A DNA stretch of 30,691 nt from an uncultured Alphaproteobacteria bacterium (GTDB lineage: Bacteria > Pseudomonadota > Alphaproteobacteria > CAAHEQ01 > UBA3637): contig CAKPYQ010000014.1 of the NCBI GenBank assembly GCA_934203105.1, forward strand, positions 1 through 30,691, written 5' to 3'. Below the pieces are notes generated by a model that was given only the letters and a program-made list of their open reading frames with translations, ran no database searches and had not been told where the DNA came from. Below are positions 23,170 through 30,691 of the stretch, piece after piece. Numbering within the stretch: position 1 is the stretch's first letter; each line of letters starts with the position of its first letter. The translations under genes were made by a program, and so were the position numbers.

Positions 23170-26100
23170 ATTTTTCGGCCTTTTTCATTCGCCGCCCGCG
23201 TTTTGCCATTGTGATTTCGCTTGTCATGGTGTTGCTTGGGATTATGGCGTTGGCCGTTTTGCCGATTGCGCAATATCCCGACATTACGCCGCCACAAATC
23301 ATCGTTGAAGCAAATTACCCCGGCGCTTCGGCCGAAGTGTTGGTCGATACGGTGGCTGTTCCGATTGAAAACGGCATTAACGGTGTCGAAGGTATGTTGT
23401 ACATGGAATCGACGGCCGATGATACCGGTTCTTATAAATTGACGATTACCTTTAATATCGGCACTGATGCTGATATGGCTCAGGTCAAAGTCGAAAATCG
23501 ATTGCAACAAATCACCTCTGAATTGCCCGCTGTGGTGACGCAGGAAGGATTAAGCGTAACGACTCAATCTTCCAATATTTTGGCAATGGCGGCGTTGCGT
23601 TCGCCAAACAGGACGTATGATGATTTATTTTTAAGCAATTATGCGTATACGAATTTGCAAAATCCTTTGGCGCGTGTCAGCGGGGTCAGTGATGTGCAAA
23701 TCTATGGCCCCAAAAACAGTATGCGTATTTGGCTGAACCCGCAAAAGATGACGTCTTTAAATATATCTACGTCCGACGTGGTGAAGATTATCGAAAGCCA
23801 AAATATCCAAGCCGCCGTCGGATCTATCGGCTCTGCGCCCAGTCCCAAAGGCAGCCGGCTGGTTTTGTCTTTGACGGCCAAAGGCTTATTGAACAGCGTT
23901 TCGGACTTTGAAAACATTGTTGTTGCGACCTCTGCAAACGGGGGGATTGTTCGATTAAAAGATATCGGTAAAGTGGAAGTCGGCGCCAACAGTTATGCCG
24001 TTTCGGCCAACTATGATAACGCGCCGGCGGTGGTGTTGGGTTTTTCACAAACGCCCAATTCAAATGCGTTGGATATTATGAAAAACTTGCAACATGAAAT
24101 GGATACGTTGGCGCAATCTTTTCCCGACGATATGGAATTTAAAATCGCCTATGATTCAACGACTTTTGTCCGCGCGTCTATTCAAAGCATTGTTGAAACT
24201 TTGTTTTTGACGTTCTTTTTGGTGGTGCTGGTGGTGTTCGTTTTTTTGCAGGACCCCAAGTCAACTTTAATTCCGACGATAACCATTCCCGTGTCTTTGA
24301 TTGCGACTTTTATAGTAATTTACGCGTTGGGATTTAATTTAAATATATTGACTTTGTTTGCGATGATTTTGGCAATCGGTTTGGTGGTGGACGACGCGAT
24401 TATTGTTGTCGAGCGTGCGCAATATTTAATGCAAACGGAAAACTTAAATGCTGTGGACGCGTCGATAAAAGCAATGCAGCAAATCAGCGGCGCAATTATT
24501 GCAACGACATTTGTATTATTGTCGATTTTTATTCCGGTCGGTTTAATGGCCGGTATTACCGGAAAAATATATCAACAATTCGCTGTGACGATTGCAACGG
24601 CGGTTGTGTTTTCGGCTGTTAACGCTTTGACTTTATCGCCGTCATTATGTGCGATTTTTTTGCAGACGGCGCAGGCGCAAAAATCAGACAAAAAAAGTTG
24701 GTTGGAAAAGCTGTTTACTCCTTTTAACAAAGGCTTGGACTATGCCAAAGAACAATATTTAAAGGTTGTTCATTTTTTATGTACACGCTTGGCATTGATG
24801 AGCCTTTTTGTTCTTTTGGTTATTGCGGGGATTGGTGGATTATTTTATGTGTTGCCGACGGCCTTTGTACCCCAAGAAGATCAAGGTTTGATTTTGGGAA
24901 ACGTTCAATTGCCCGAAACGGCAGGCATTAACCAGACGCAAGAAGTATTAAATCAAATGGGCGAAAAGATTTTAAAAATGGAGGGCGTGAAATACTTTAT
25001 TTCTGTTGCCGGTGCCAGTATGTTGGGCGGCAGCGGTGAAAATATCGCTTTGGCCGTCGTGGGCTTGGACGATTGGGATAAGCGCACAACGCCGGCGCTA
25101 TCGCTTCAAAGCATTACAGAAAAGTTGATTAAAGATTTCGGCGCGTCCGATACCGCTTCGATCAATTTTTACGGCTTGCCGTCAATCCCCGGGGTTGGCA
25201 GCAGCGACGGATTATCCTTTGAAGTGCTGGCTTTAAATCAATCGATGAGCAGCGATGACTTTGCTTTAATGTTGGACAGCTTTTTGATGAACTTAAACCA
25301 AAATAAAGATTTGGCGTATGCGTTTTCGACATATCGCGCCGGCACGCCGCATTTATATTTGGACGTCGACAGGGTGAAGTTGGAAAGCTATGGCATCGCT
25401 GTATCTTCTTTGTTTGACGCGTTACAGGACAATTTAGGGTCACGCTACATTAACAATATCACTGTCGACGGGCAAATCAATAAAGTCATTATTCAGGCGG
25501 AGTATGATTTTCGCAAAAGCAAAAATGATGTGTTGAATTTGTATGCATATTCAGCGGACGGAAAGCCGGTTCAAATTCGTAATTTTGCCTCATTGCATAC
25601 GGTAATGACACCAAAGATTTTATATCGCTATAATCAATATATGGCGGCCTCTGTCATCGGTGCGGCAGCTAATGGCGTCAGCTCCGGTACGGCAATCGAT
25701 ACAACAAAGCAGACAGCCCAAAGCGATTTAAAACCAAAAGGTGGCGCGATTGCGTGGACAGGTTTGTCGTTACAGGAAGTTGAAACCGGCGGTTTGGCGG
25801 CTTTGCTGATCGGGTTGGCGGTTGTGTTCGGGTACTTGTTTTTGGTTGCTTTGTATGAAAGCTGGTTAGTGGCTTTGTCGGTGATGTTTTCAAATGTGTT
25901 CGCGGTGTTGGGCGCATTGCTCGGATTGCATTTTTTAAGCTTGCCGCTTTCCATTTACGCGCAATTGGGGTTGGTTTTGCTGATCGGGCTTGCCAGTAAA
26001 AACGCCATTTTAATCGTTGAGTTTACTTTGGATTACCGGCATGCGGGATTGGATATTGTTTCGGCGTCCGTCAAAGGCGCGTCCGAACGTTTCAGAGCCG

Positions 26101-26342
26101 TTTTGATGACCGCATTGACTTTTATTTTGGGCGTGTTTCCGATGGTTGTTGCAACCGGCGCCGGTGCGTCCAGTCAACGCGCGATCGGTACGGCGGTTTT
26201 CTTTGGTATGATTTTGGCTACATTGGTTGGGATTTTATTTATTCCCGCTTTGTTTGCTTTGTTTGACACGTTTGCAAATCATTTTGGGACGCCTTTAAAA
26301 AGCGTATCAGAACAACAAGGAGGGCAAAATGAACAAAGATAA
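23166..26342 (+). CDS. RND multidrug efflux pump, second system (HAE1 family)
   Basis: The protein has 1058 residues. It starts FSAFFIRRPRFAIVISLVMVLLGIMALAVLP. Asp409-Asp410 in AIGLVVDDAIIVVERAQ are the helix 4 proton-relay pair, and IGLASKNAILIVEFTLD carries the matching lysine. The architecture is two repeats of six helices with large periplasmic loops. The gene overlaps the adaptor by four bases and the outer-membrane factor by 14, so all three are one translationally coupled operon. No repressor gene lies nearby, so its control is not evident. Confidence 0.95.
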   Translation: MNFSAFFIRRPRFAIVISLVMVLLGIMALAVLPIAQYPDITPPQIIVEANYPGASAEVLVDTVAVPIENGINGVEGMLYMESTADDTGSYKLTITFNIGTDADMAQVKVENRLQQITSELPAVVTQEGLSVTTQSSNILAMAALRSPNRTYDDLFLSNYAYTNLQNPLARVSGVSDVQIYGPKNSMRIWLNPQKMTSLNISTSDVVKIIESQNIQAAVGSIGSAPSPKGSRLVLSLTAKGLLNSVSDFENIVVATSANGGIVRLKDIGKVEVGANSYAVSANYDNAPAVVLGFSQTPNSNALDIMKNLQHEMDTLAQSFPDDMEFKIAYDSTTFVRASIQSIVETLFLTFFLVVLVVFVFLQDPKSTLIPTITIPVSLIATFIVIYALGFNLNILTLFAMILAIGLVVDDAIIVVERAQYLMQTENLNAVDASIKAMQQISGAIIATTFVLLSIFIPVGLMAGITGKIYQQFAVTIATAVVFSAVNALTLSPSLCAIFLQTAQAQKSDKKSWLEKLFTPFNKGLDYAKEQYLKVVHFLCTRLALMSLFVLLVIAGIGGLFYVLPTAFVPQEDQGLILGNVQLPETAGINQTQEVLNQMGEKILKMEGVKYFISVAGASMLGGSGENIALAVVGLDDWDKRTTPALSLQSITEKLIKDFGASDTASINFYGLPSIPGVGSSDGLSFEVLALNQSMSSDDFALMLDSFLMNLNQNKDLAYAFSTYRAGTPHLYLDVDRVKLESYGIAVSSLFDALQDNLGSRYINNITVDGQINKVIIQAEYDFRKSKNDVLNLYAYSADGKPVQIRNFASLHTVMTPKILYRYNQYMAASVIGAAANGVSSGTAIDTTKQTAQSDLKPKGGAIAWTGLSLQEVETGGLAALLIGLAVVFGYLFLVALYESWLVALSVMFSNVFAVLGALLGLHFLSLPLSIYAQLGLVLLIGLASKNAILIVEFTLDYRHAGLDIVSASVKGASERFRAVLMTALTFILGVFPMVVATGAGASSQRAIGTAVFFGMILATLVGILFIPALFALFDTFANHFGTPLKSVSEQQGGQNEQR

Positions 26343-27729
26343 TATCATCAGAATTACCGCCGGTTTTGTTTTTTTGTGGTACTTGTTGGGCTGTACGGTG
26401 GGTAATGATTTCGAAAAGCCACAGCTTTATTCAAACGCCCAAATTGAGCAAGCGTTAACGTTAAAGCCGCAAAAGCAAGAATATTCTTATGTCATATTTA
26501 ATGATCCGATATTGGAAAAATTACAGATTATGGCGTTTGAAAATTCGCCCAGCATCAAGGCGGCAATTTACCGCGTCAAACAAGCGCGCTTATCGGCAAA
26601 AATTGCCGAAGTAAAAGGCTTGCCGACTTTGGATGCTGCAGGACAATATCAGTATGTGAAAGAAAGCCGAAATATCGGTGTTATTGCTGATGAGGATATT
26701 TATCAGGTCGGCTTGGACGCGTCGTGGGAGTTGGATATTTTCGGCGGCGTGCGCCGGCGTGCAGAGGCCGCCCAAGCAAACGCTTTTATCACAATCGCGA
26801 ACTTGGAAAATGCATATGTTTCTTTGGCCGGCGAGGTGGCTTTGGCCTATATCGGTTTGCGTCAAAGCCAAACCGATTTGACTCTTCAAGAACAACTTTT
26901 AACGACGTATCGCGCCATTTTTTCGCATACACAATCGTTGTTGCATGCGGGACTGATCACTCAGGACGAACTGAACAAAGCCGATGTGAATGTTCAAAAT
27001 ACATTGTTTCAAACGGCGGATATAAAATCAAAAATCGAGCAATACAAAAATCAGTTGGCTTTGTTGACGGGCCAATTGCCGAGAGCTTTGGACGATTTGT
27101 TAAAACCGCAAAAGAAAAACTTAATCGATAAAAAGTTTGCTCTTGATACGGAGCAATTTTTTAATCTTTCCGCCGATGTGATCGAAAATCGTCCGGACGT
27201 GCAAGCCGCATTATTTGCTTTGCGCGCGCAAAATGCCACGGTTGGCGCAGCAATTGCCGAGTTGTATCCGAAAGTATCTTTATCGGGAATGCTTGGTTTT
27301 CAATCGTTGCATTTTGATAAATTGTTCGATCACAAAAGCTATACTTATTCGGCAACGCCGGTGATTTCTTTGCCCCTGTTTTACTTTGGTCAGCTGAAAA
27401 ACCAAGTCAAAATCGAACAGGAAAAGTACGCCGAAAGTTTTGCGACTTATGAAAATACGTTTTTGACGGCGGCCGAAGAAATTAAAAATGCGCTGGTTTC
27501 ATTGCAAAGCGCGCAAAAGCAATATCAATCTGCCGTCCGAAATTTGCGTTTAATGGAAAATATTTATCGTTTGGCGGGGCAAAGACGTTCCGCCGGTTTG
27601 ATCAATCAAAATGAGTTGGAACAAGCCTTTGCAGGATATTTAACCGCTTTGCAAAGCCAGCGTTCGGCAAATGCGGCGTTATATTCGAACGTTGTGCGGT
27701 TTTTTAAATCAATTGGCGCAATGTCATAA
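26329..27729 (+). CDS. Outer-membrane efflux channel lipoprotein (NodT/OprM family)
   Basis: The protein has 466 residues. A lipoprotein signal ends in LLGC with Cys22 as the lipid anchor. The mature part has the duplicated OEP repeats: first half with SPSIKAAIYRVKQARLSAKIAEVKGLPTL, VGLDASWELDIFGGVRRRAEAAQAN, and second half with VIENRPDVQAALFALRAQNATVGAAIAELYPKVSLSG. These are hallmarks of NodT/OprM channels, which form trimeric tunnels across the outer membrane and periplasm. It completes the second tripartite pump and could also serve the first, which has no channel gene. Confidence 0.94.
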   Translation: MNKDNIIRITAGFVFLWYLLGCTVGNDFEKPQLYSNAQIEQALTLKPQKQEYSYVIFNDPILEKLQIMAFENSPSIKAAIYRVKQARLSAKIAEVKGLPTLDAAGQYQYVKESRNIGVIADEDIYQVGLDASWELDIFGGVRRRAEAAQANAFITIANLENAYVSLAGEVALAYIGLRQSQTDLTLQEQLLTTYRAIFSHTQSLLHAGLITQDELNKADVNVQNTLFQTADIKSKIEQYKNQLALLTGQLPRALDDLLKPQKKNLIDKKFALDTEQFFNLSADVIENRPDVQAALFALRAQNATVGAAIAELYPKVSLSGMLGFQSLHFDKLFDHKSYTYSATPVISLPLFYFGQLKNQVKIEQEKYAESFATYENTFLTAAEEIKNALVSLQSAQKQYQSAVRNLRLMENIYRLAGQRRSAGLINQNELEQAFAGYLTALQSQRSANAALYSNVVRFFKSIGAMS

Positions 27730-27789
27730 AAAAGTCTTTTTCCTTTTTGAAAAGTATGTTATAGTCGAAATTGAAGAAAGGATATAAAG

Positions 27790-28434
27790 ATGATCAAGAT
27801 AGCTCCCAGTATATTATCTGCTGATTTTGCTTGTTTGGGTAAAGAAGTGGCCGATATTTGTGCCGATGGTGCCGATTTTATTCATTTCGATGTGATGGAC
27901 GGTCACTTTGTGCCGAACTTGACTTTTGGCGCGATGGTGTTAAAGGCGATAAAGCCTTATTCAACCGTTCCGATGGACGTGCATTTGATGATGACGAATC
28001 CGAAGGATTATATTGATAACTTTATTACGGCCGGCGCGAATCGCGTAACAATTCACCAAGAGTTAGGCGGCGATGTTGCAGCTTTGCTTTCCTATATCCG
28101 CGCACAAGGCGCAAAAGCCGGTTTGTGCATAAAGCCTAAAACGCCGGCAGAGGCGGTTATTCCTTATTTGGAATTGTTGGATTTGGTGTTGGTGATGACG
28201 GTTGAGCCGGGCTTTGGCGGTCAATCGTTTATGGAAGACAAATTGCCCAAGATTACGACATTAAAGCAGTTAATCGGCGATCGACCGATTGATATCGAAG
28301 TGGACGGCGGAATTAACGAAAAAACGGCAAAAGCGGCTGTACATGCCGGTGCTGATGTTTTAATTGCCGGCAATTATATTTTTAAAGCTGATGATCGCAA
28401 AGCCGCTATTGAAACGCTTAAAGGGAGTAAATAA
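27790..28434 (+). CDS. rpe: Ribulose-phosphate 3-epimerase
   Basis: The protein has 214 residues and interconverts ribulose 5-phosphate and xylulose 5-phosphate in the pentose phosphate pathway. IAPSILSADF opens the TIM barrel. Metal and catalytic residues are in IHFDVMDGHFVPN (His32, Asp34), DVHLMM (His65) and EVDGGI (Asp171). TVEPGFGGQSF is the family signature. The length is normal. The stop codon overlaps the phoB-like start (TAATG). A TATAGT -10-like element lies about 30 bases upstream, with a poor -35. Confidence 0.96.
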   Translation: MIKIAPSILSADFACLGKEVADICADGADFIHFDVMDGHFVPNLTFGAMVLKAIKPYSTVPMDVHLMMTNPKDYIDNFITAGANRVTIHQELGGDVAALLSYIRAQGAKAGLCIKPKTPAEAVIPYLELLDLVLVMTVEPGFGGQSFMEDKLPKITTLKQLIGDRPIDIEVDGGINEKTAKAAVHAGADVLIAGNYIFKADDRKAAIETLKGSK

Positions 28435-29126
28435 TGGTCAAGATTTTAATAGTCGAAGATGAGCAAGGTTTGCAAACCATCTTAAAGTACAATTTGGAAA
28501 ATGAAGGATATCAAACTGTGCCGGTTATAGACGGCAAAAAAGCGTTAGATACGATTATATCCGAAGAGCCGGATTTGATTTTGCTTGATTGGATGTTGCC
28601 GCATGTGTCGGGCGTTGAAATATGTAAAGCCGTCCGTCAAAATCACGATATTCGGCATATTCCTGTGTTAATGTTGACGGCGCGCGGGGACGAAAGCGAT
28701 AAAGTTTCGGGATTATCTATCGGTGCCGACGATTATATGACAAAGCCATTTTCCGTGCCCGAATTGATGGCCCGAATAAAAGCTTTATTACGGCGTGCGC
28801 CACCCAAGCCTCCTCAAAAGGCAAAAGTATTTGCGGATTTGAAAGTGGACATTGATCGCAAACAAGTGATGCGCGGAAAACGTTTAGTCCATTTGGGACC
28901 GACGGAGTTTCGCTTGCTGCAACTTTTGATGTGCGAACCGGAGCGGGTGTTTTCTCGTGCCGAATTATTGAAAAAAGTTTGGGGCGAATCGATTTATGTC
29001 GAAGACAGAACCGTTGACGTTCATATCAAACGCTTGCGCCAAGCTTTAAATGCCGGTGGCGAAAAAGATATTATTCGCACAGTTCGTTCAATGGGTTATG
29101 CTTTGTCGACAATAAAGAAAAAATAA
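28434..29126 (+). CDS. phoB: PhoB-like response regulator (OmpR family)
   Basis: The protein has 230 residues. The receiver domain has acidic residues Glu8, Asp9 and Glu10, phosphorylation site Asp52 in LLDWMLP, Thr82 and Lys104. The C-terminal winged helix has HLGPTEFRLLQLLMCEPERVFSRAELLKKVWG and VEDRTVDVHIKRLRQAL, very close to PhoB, which activates phosphate-starvation genes. No phoR, phoU or pst gene is in the window, so the phosphate role rests on similarity only. It is translationally coupled to rpe. Confidence 0.85.
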   Translation: MVKILIVEDEQGLQTILKYNLENEGYQTVPVIDGKKALDTIISEEPDLILLDWMLPHVSGVEICKAVRQNHDIRHIPVLMLTARGDESDKVSGLSIGADDYMTKPFSVPELMARIKALLRRAPPKPPQKAKVFADLKVDIDRKQVMRGKRLVHLGPTEFRLLQLLMCEPERVFSRAELLKKVWGESIYVEDRTVDVHIKRLRQALNAGGEKDIIRTVRSMGYALSTIKKK

Positions 29127-29141
29127 ATCACTATTCACCAT

Positions 29142-29170
29142 TTGTTTACTTTTTTATGCTCTAATATAAC
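29142..29170 (+). promoter_or_regulatory. Candidate promoter of the DUF2336 gene
   Basis: TTGTTT (29142-29147), a 17-base spacer and TATAAC (29165-29170) lie 40 bases before the start codon. Confidence 0.5.
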
Positions 29171-29209
29171 TCTGTTTAGATTTTTAGGGGAAAGGGCGAG
29201 CGGTATTTT

Positions 29210-30358
29210 ATGGCAAGAAAGATACAGGCTCAAATGGAGTTAACACAAAAGGACGTGGATTTGCTGATGCAAAATCCGGCGCCCGAAGTGCGGTCTAAAA
29301 CGGCGCAAAAAGTGTCGTTGCAGTATCAAGGTTTAATCAGCGAAAACGAAAGAAAAATTGCGGAAGATATTTTCCGCCTGATCGCTAATGATGTGGAAAT
29401 CAAAGTGCGTCAGGATTTGGCGGAAAGTTTAAAAAAATGTCAATCTCTGCCGCGCGATATTGTTCAAAAAATTATTGATGATGTGGCAAGTGTCGCGCGC
29501 CCGATGATCCAATATTCTGATTTATTAACCGAACAAGACTTAATTGAAATTGTCAAAGGGCATGATGAAGAAAAACAAATCGCGGTGGCTTCGCGTGAAA
29601 AAGTTCCGTTCCGTGTTTCGGAAACGTTGATTGAAGAAGCTTCTCAAAAACCGGTTGTTGTTTTGGTGTCCAATAATTTGGCGGATATTTCGGATTATGC
29701 TTATCAACGGTTGATCGAACGCTTCCGTGATTGCGAAGAAATACATCGACCGTTATTGATGCGTTCACATGTGCCTGTTCGAATTTTGGAAAAGTTGATT
29801 AATGTCGTGTCTGATAATTTAAAGCAACAATTGTTGATGCGTCGTGATTTACCGGCGCCATTGATTACGGCAATTGTATCACAAACGCGTGAAAAGGCGA
29901 TTTTGTCATTGTCCGAAGCCTCTACTGAAAATGAAGTCAGGACTTTGGTTATTCATTTGAATGGCGTCAATCGGTTAACGCCGAATTTGATTTTGCGTGC
30001 GGCTTGTGTCGGAGATATGAAGTTTTTTGAGTATGCTTTGGCAATGCGTGCGGGGATTCCTATTCGCAACGCGCGTGTTTTAATTTACGATTCGGGGCAA
30101 ATGGGGTTGGAACGCTTATATGAAGAAGCCGATTTGCCGCCTGAAATGTATCCGGCTGTTCAATTGGCCGTTAAAACTTATCGCGAGATGATTGAAGAAA
30201 CCGAAGACGGATATCGCGACCATTTTTGCCGTCGTTTAGTCGAACGTTTGTTGATTTTGTTTGATGAAAACAACATTCAAATTGATGAAGGCGATATGAA
30301 TTACTTTTTGCAAAAAATTGGAAAAAATGAAAATGCAGCCTTTGATGTGGCTGTATAA
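29210..30358 (+). CDS. DUF2336 family protein
   Basis: The protein has 382 residues, is soluble, and is all-alpha in appearance. It is built from helical units such as RSKTAQKVSLQYQGLISENER, KIAEDIFRLIANDVEIKVRQDLAESLK, VPFRVSETLIEEAS, KPVVVLVSNNLADISDYAYQRLIERF and VPVRILEKLINVVSDNLKQQLLMR. This layout of HEAT-like repeats of about 40-60 residues fits DUF2336 (PF10098), common in Alphaproteobacteria. The function is unknown in general; some members are near signalling genes. Here it follows phoB after 83 bases, with its own promoter. No catalytic motif is visible. Confidence 0.75.
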   Translation: MARKIQAQMELTQKDVDLLMQNPAPEVRSKTAQKVSLQYQGLISENERKIAEDIFRLIANDVEIKVRQDLAESLKKCQSLPRDIVQKIIDDVASVARPMIQYSDLLTEQDLIEIVKGHDEEKQIAVASREKVPFRVSETLIEEASQKPVVVLVSNNLADISDYAYQRLIERFRDCEEIHRPLLMRSHVPVRILEKLINVVSDNLKQQLLMRRDLPAPLITAIVSQTREKAILSLSEASTENEVRTLVIHLNGVNRLTPNLILRAACVGDMKFFEYALAMRAGIPIRNARVLIYDSGQMGLERLYEEADLPPEMYPAVQLAVKTYREMIEETEDGYRDHFCRRLVERLLILFDENNIQIDEGDMNYFLQKIGKNENAAFDVAV

Positions 30359-30413
30359 TTTTTATATTCCGCCTCTCAGATTTTTTTGGGGGCTGTTCAG
30401 AGCTTATTTCATG

Positions 30414-30473
30414 CGTCATTCTGAGTATTTTTTTTCTATCCCGTCATTCTGAGCGATAGCGAAGAATCTCTTT
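30414..30473 (+). repeat. GTCATTCTGAG repeats in third island
   Basis: One full copy (30443-30473) and one partial copy (30414-30425) lie on the plus strand. They are the first part of the right-hand composite repeat. Confidence 0.8.
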
Positions 30474-30489
30474 ACATCATCGCGATGCC

Positions 30490-30534
30490 AAATGTGCGGC
30501 GCGGGCGCGCGGGGATTTTGCGCGCCGCACATTT
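30490..30534. repeat. GC-rich hairpin element, copy 6
   Basis: Perfect 14-base arms AAATGTGCGGCGCG and CGCGCCGCACATTT enclose the loop GGCGCGCGGGGATTTTG, one base longer than the loop of copy 2. Confidence 0.85.
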
Positions 30535-30616
30535 TCCCATATGCATCATCAGCTCACTAAAAAACTCCTCCATAACTCATTTTTTTTGATTAAAACTCTT
30601 TATCGACATGCAATAA

Positions 30617-30628
30617 AAACGATCGTTT
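30617..30628 (-). promoter_or_regulatory. Palindrome AAACGATCGTTT, third copy
   Basis: The same 12-base palindrome as at 352-363 and 459-470. On the minus strand it lies directly after TTGACT (-35-like), inside a 17-base spacer before TTGCAT. It is probably a repressor site. The protein that binds it is not identifiable here. Confidence 0.5.
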
Positions 30629-30691
30629 AAAGTCAATAGATTTTTTTGCGACGGGGCCCTCTATAACACACTGAAAATAAACAAAAGCCAA

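Larger units (their letters stand above)
30443..30691 (-). repeat. Composite repeat, right copy, facing left
   Basis: Reading from the right edge on the minus strand there is the 77-base promoter-like segment (30615-30691, 73 of 77 bases as at 396-472), a linker without the AT-rich hairpin, the GGAGGAG..CTGATGATGC segment (about 30541-30576), a GC-rich hairpin (30490-30534) and the GTCATTCTGAG repeat. It faces the left copy. It may continue past the window edge. No gene is supported in this stretch. Confidence 0.75.

Noticed and set aside
30360..30410. Terminator after the DUF2336 gene
   Set aside because: The best stem (GCCTC with GGGGC) is five pairs with a G-T pair and has no T run after it.
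396..30691. Composite transposon or genomic island bounded by the inverted end repeats
   Set aside because: No transposase or integrase, and the content is core genes (ribosomal proteins, tyrS, pgpA, rpe).

Overview
The window looks like the chromosome of an AT-rich, facultatively or strictly anaerobic alphaproteobacterium. Alphaproteobacterial markers are a CckA-type hybrid histidine kinase, a DUF2336 protein, NodT-type efflux and a PhoB-like regulator. Anaerobic life is suggested by a class III ribonucleotide reductase, a flavodiiron protein with a full set of metal ligands, and a D-2-hydroxyacid dehydrogenase. From memory, prepilin-like proteins with the core GRSM(L/V)EMLGVLAIIGVLSVG are typical of uncultured gut Alphaproteobacteria; that placement is inference.

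Layout. Positions 1-900 are a patchwork of short repeats. A truncated prepilin-like gene on the minus strand (1-290) runs in frame through three different repeat elements in its leader. Positions 1011-2654 hold a minus-strand ribosomal operon rpsF-rpsR-rplI-rpsU, with a consensus promoter at one end, a terminator at the other, and an apparent AUA start codon on rpsU. Positions 2713-5720 hold the anaerobic reductase operon nrdD - separate glycyl-radical mini-gene - nrdG. After a 442-base divergent spacer come cckA and tyrS (6163-9606). A second repeat island (9718-10070) follows, then xseB (minus).

Positions 10459-13222 hold a LOG-family gene overlapping a CPA1/NhaP2 antiporter. Positions 13325-17628 hold a two-gene RND efflux operon, followed by pgpA. 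Positions 18274-21690 are minus strand: a flavodiiron protein, a 2-hydroxyacid dehydrogenase, a HAD hydrolase and a small membrane protein. Positions 21937-27729 hold a second, complete RND operon (adaptor, pump, outer-membrane factor). Then come rpe-phoB and a DUF2336 gene, and the window ends in a third repeat island (30414-30691).

The most unusual content is the repeat system. It has four recognisable parts: (a) a 77-base promoter-like repeat at both ends of the window in inverted orientation; (b) the 12-base palindrome AAACGATCGTTT at three places, each between promoter-like hexamers; (c) GC-rich hairpins of about 41-45 bases whose stem arms differ between copies yet stay complementary; and (d) a hairpin of about 57 bases, present in one end repeat and absent from the equivalent site of the other. 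These are joined by the widely dispersed GTCATTCTGAG...GAAGAATCTC repeat. The protein-coding genes are otherwise mostly ordinary housekeeping and envelope functions.
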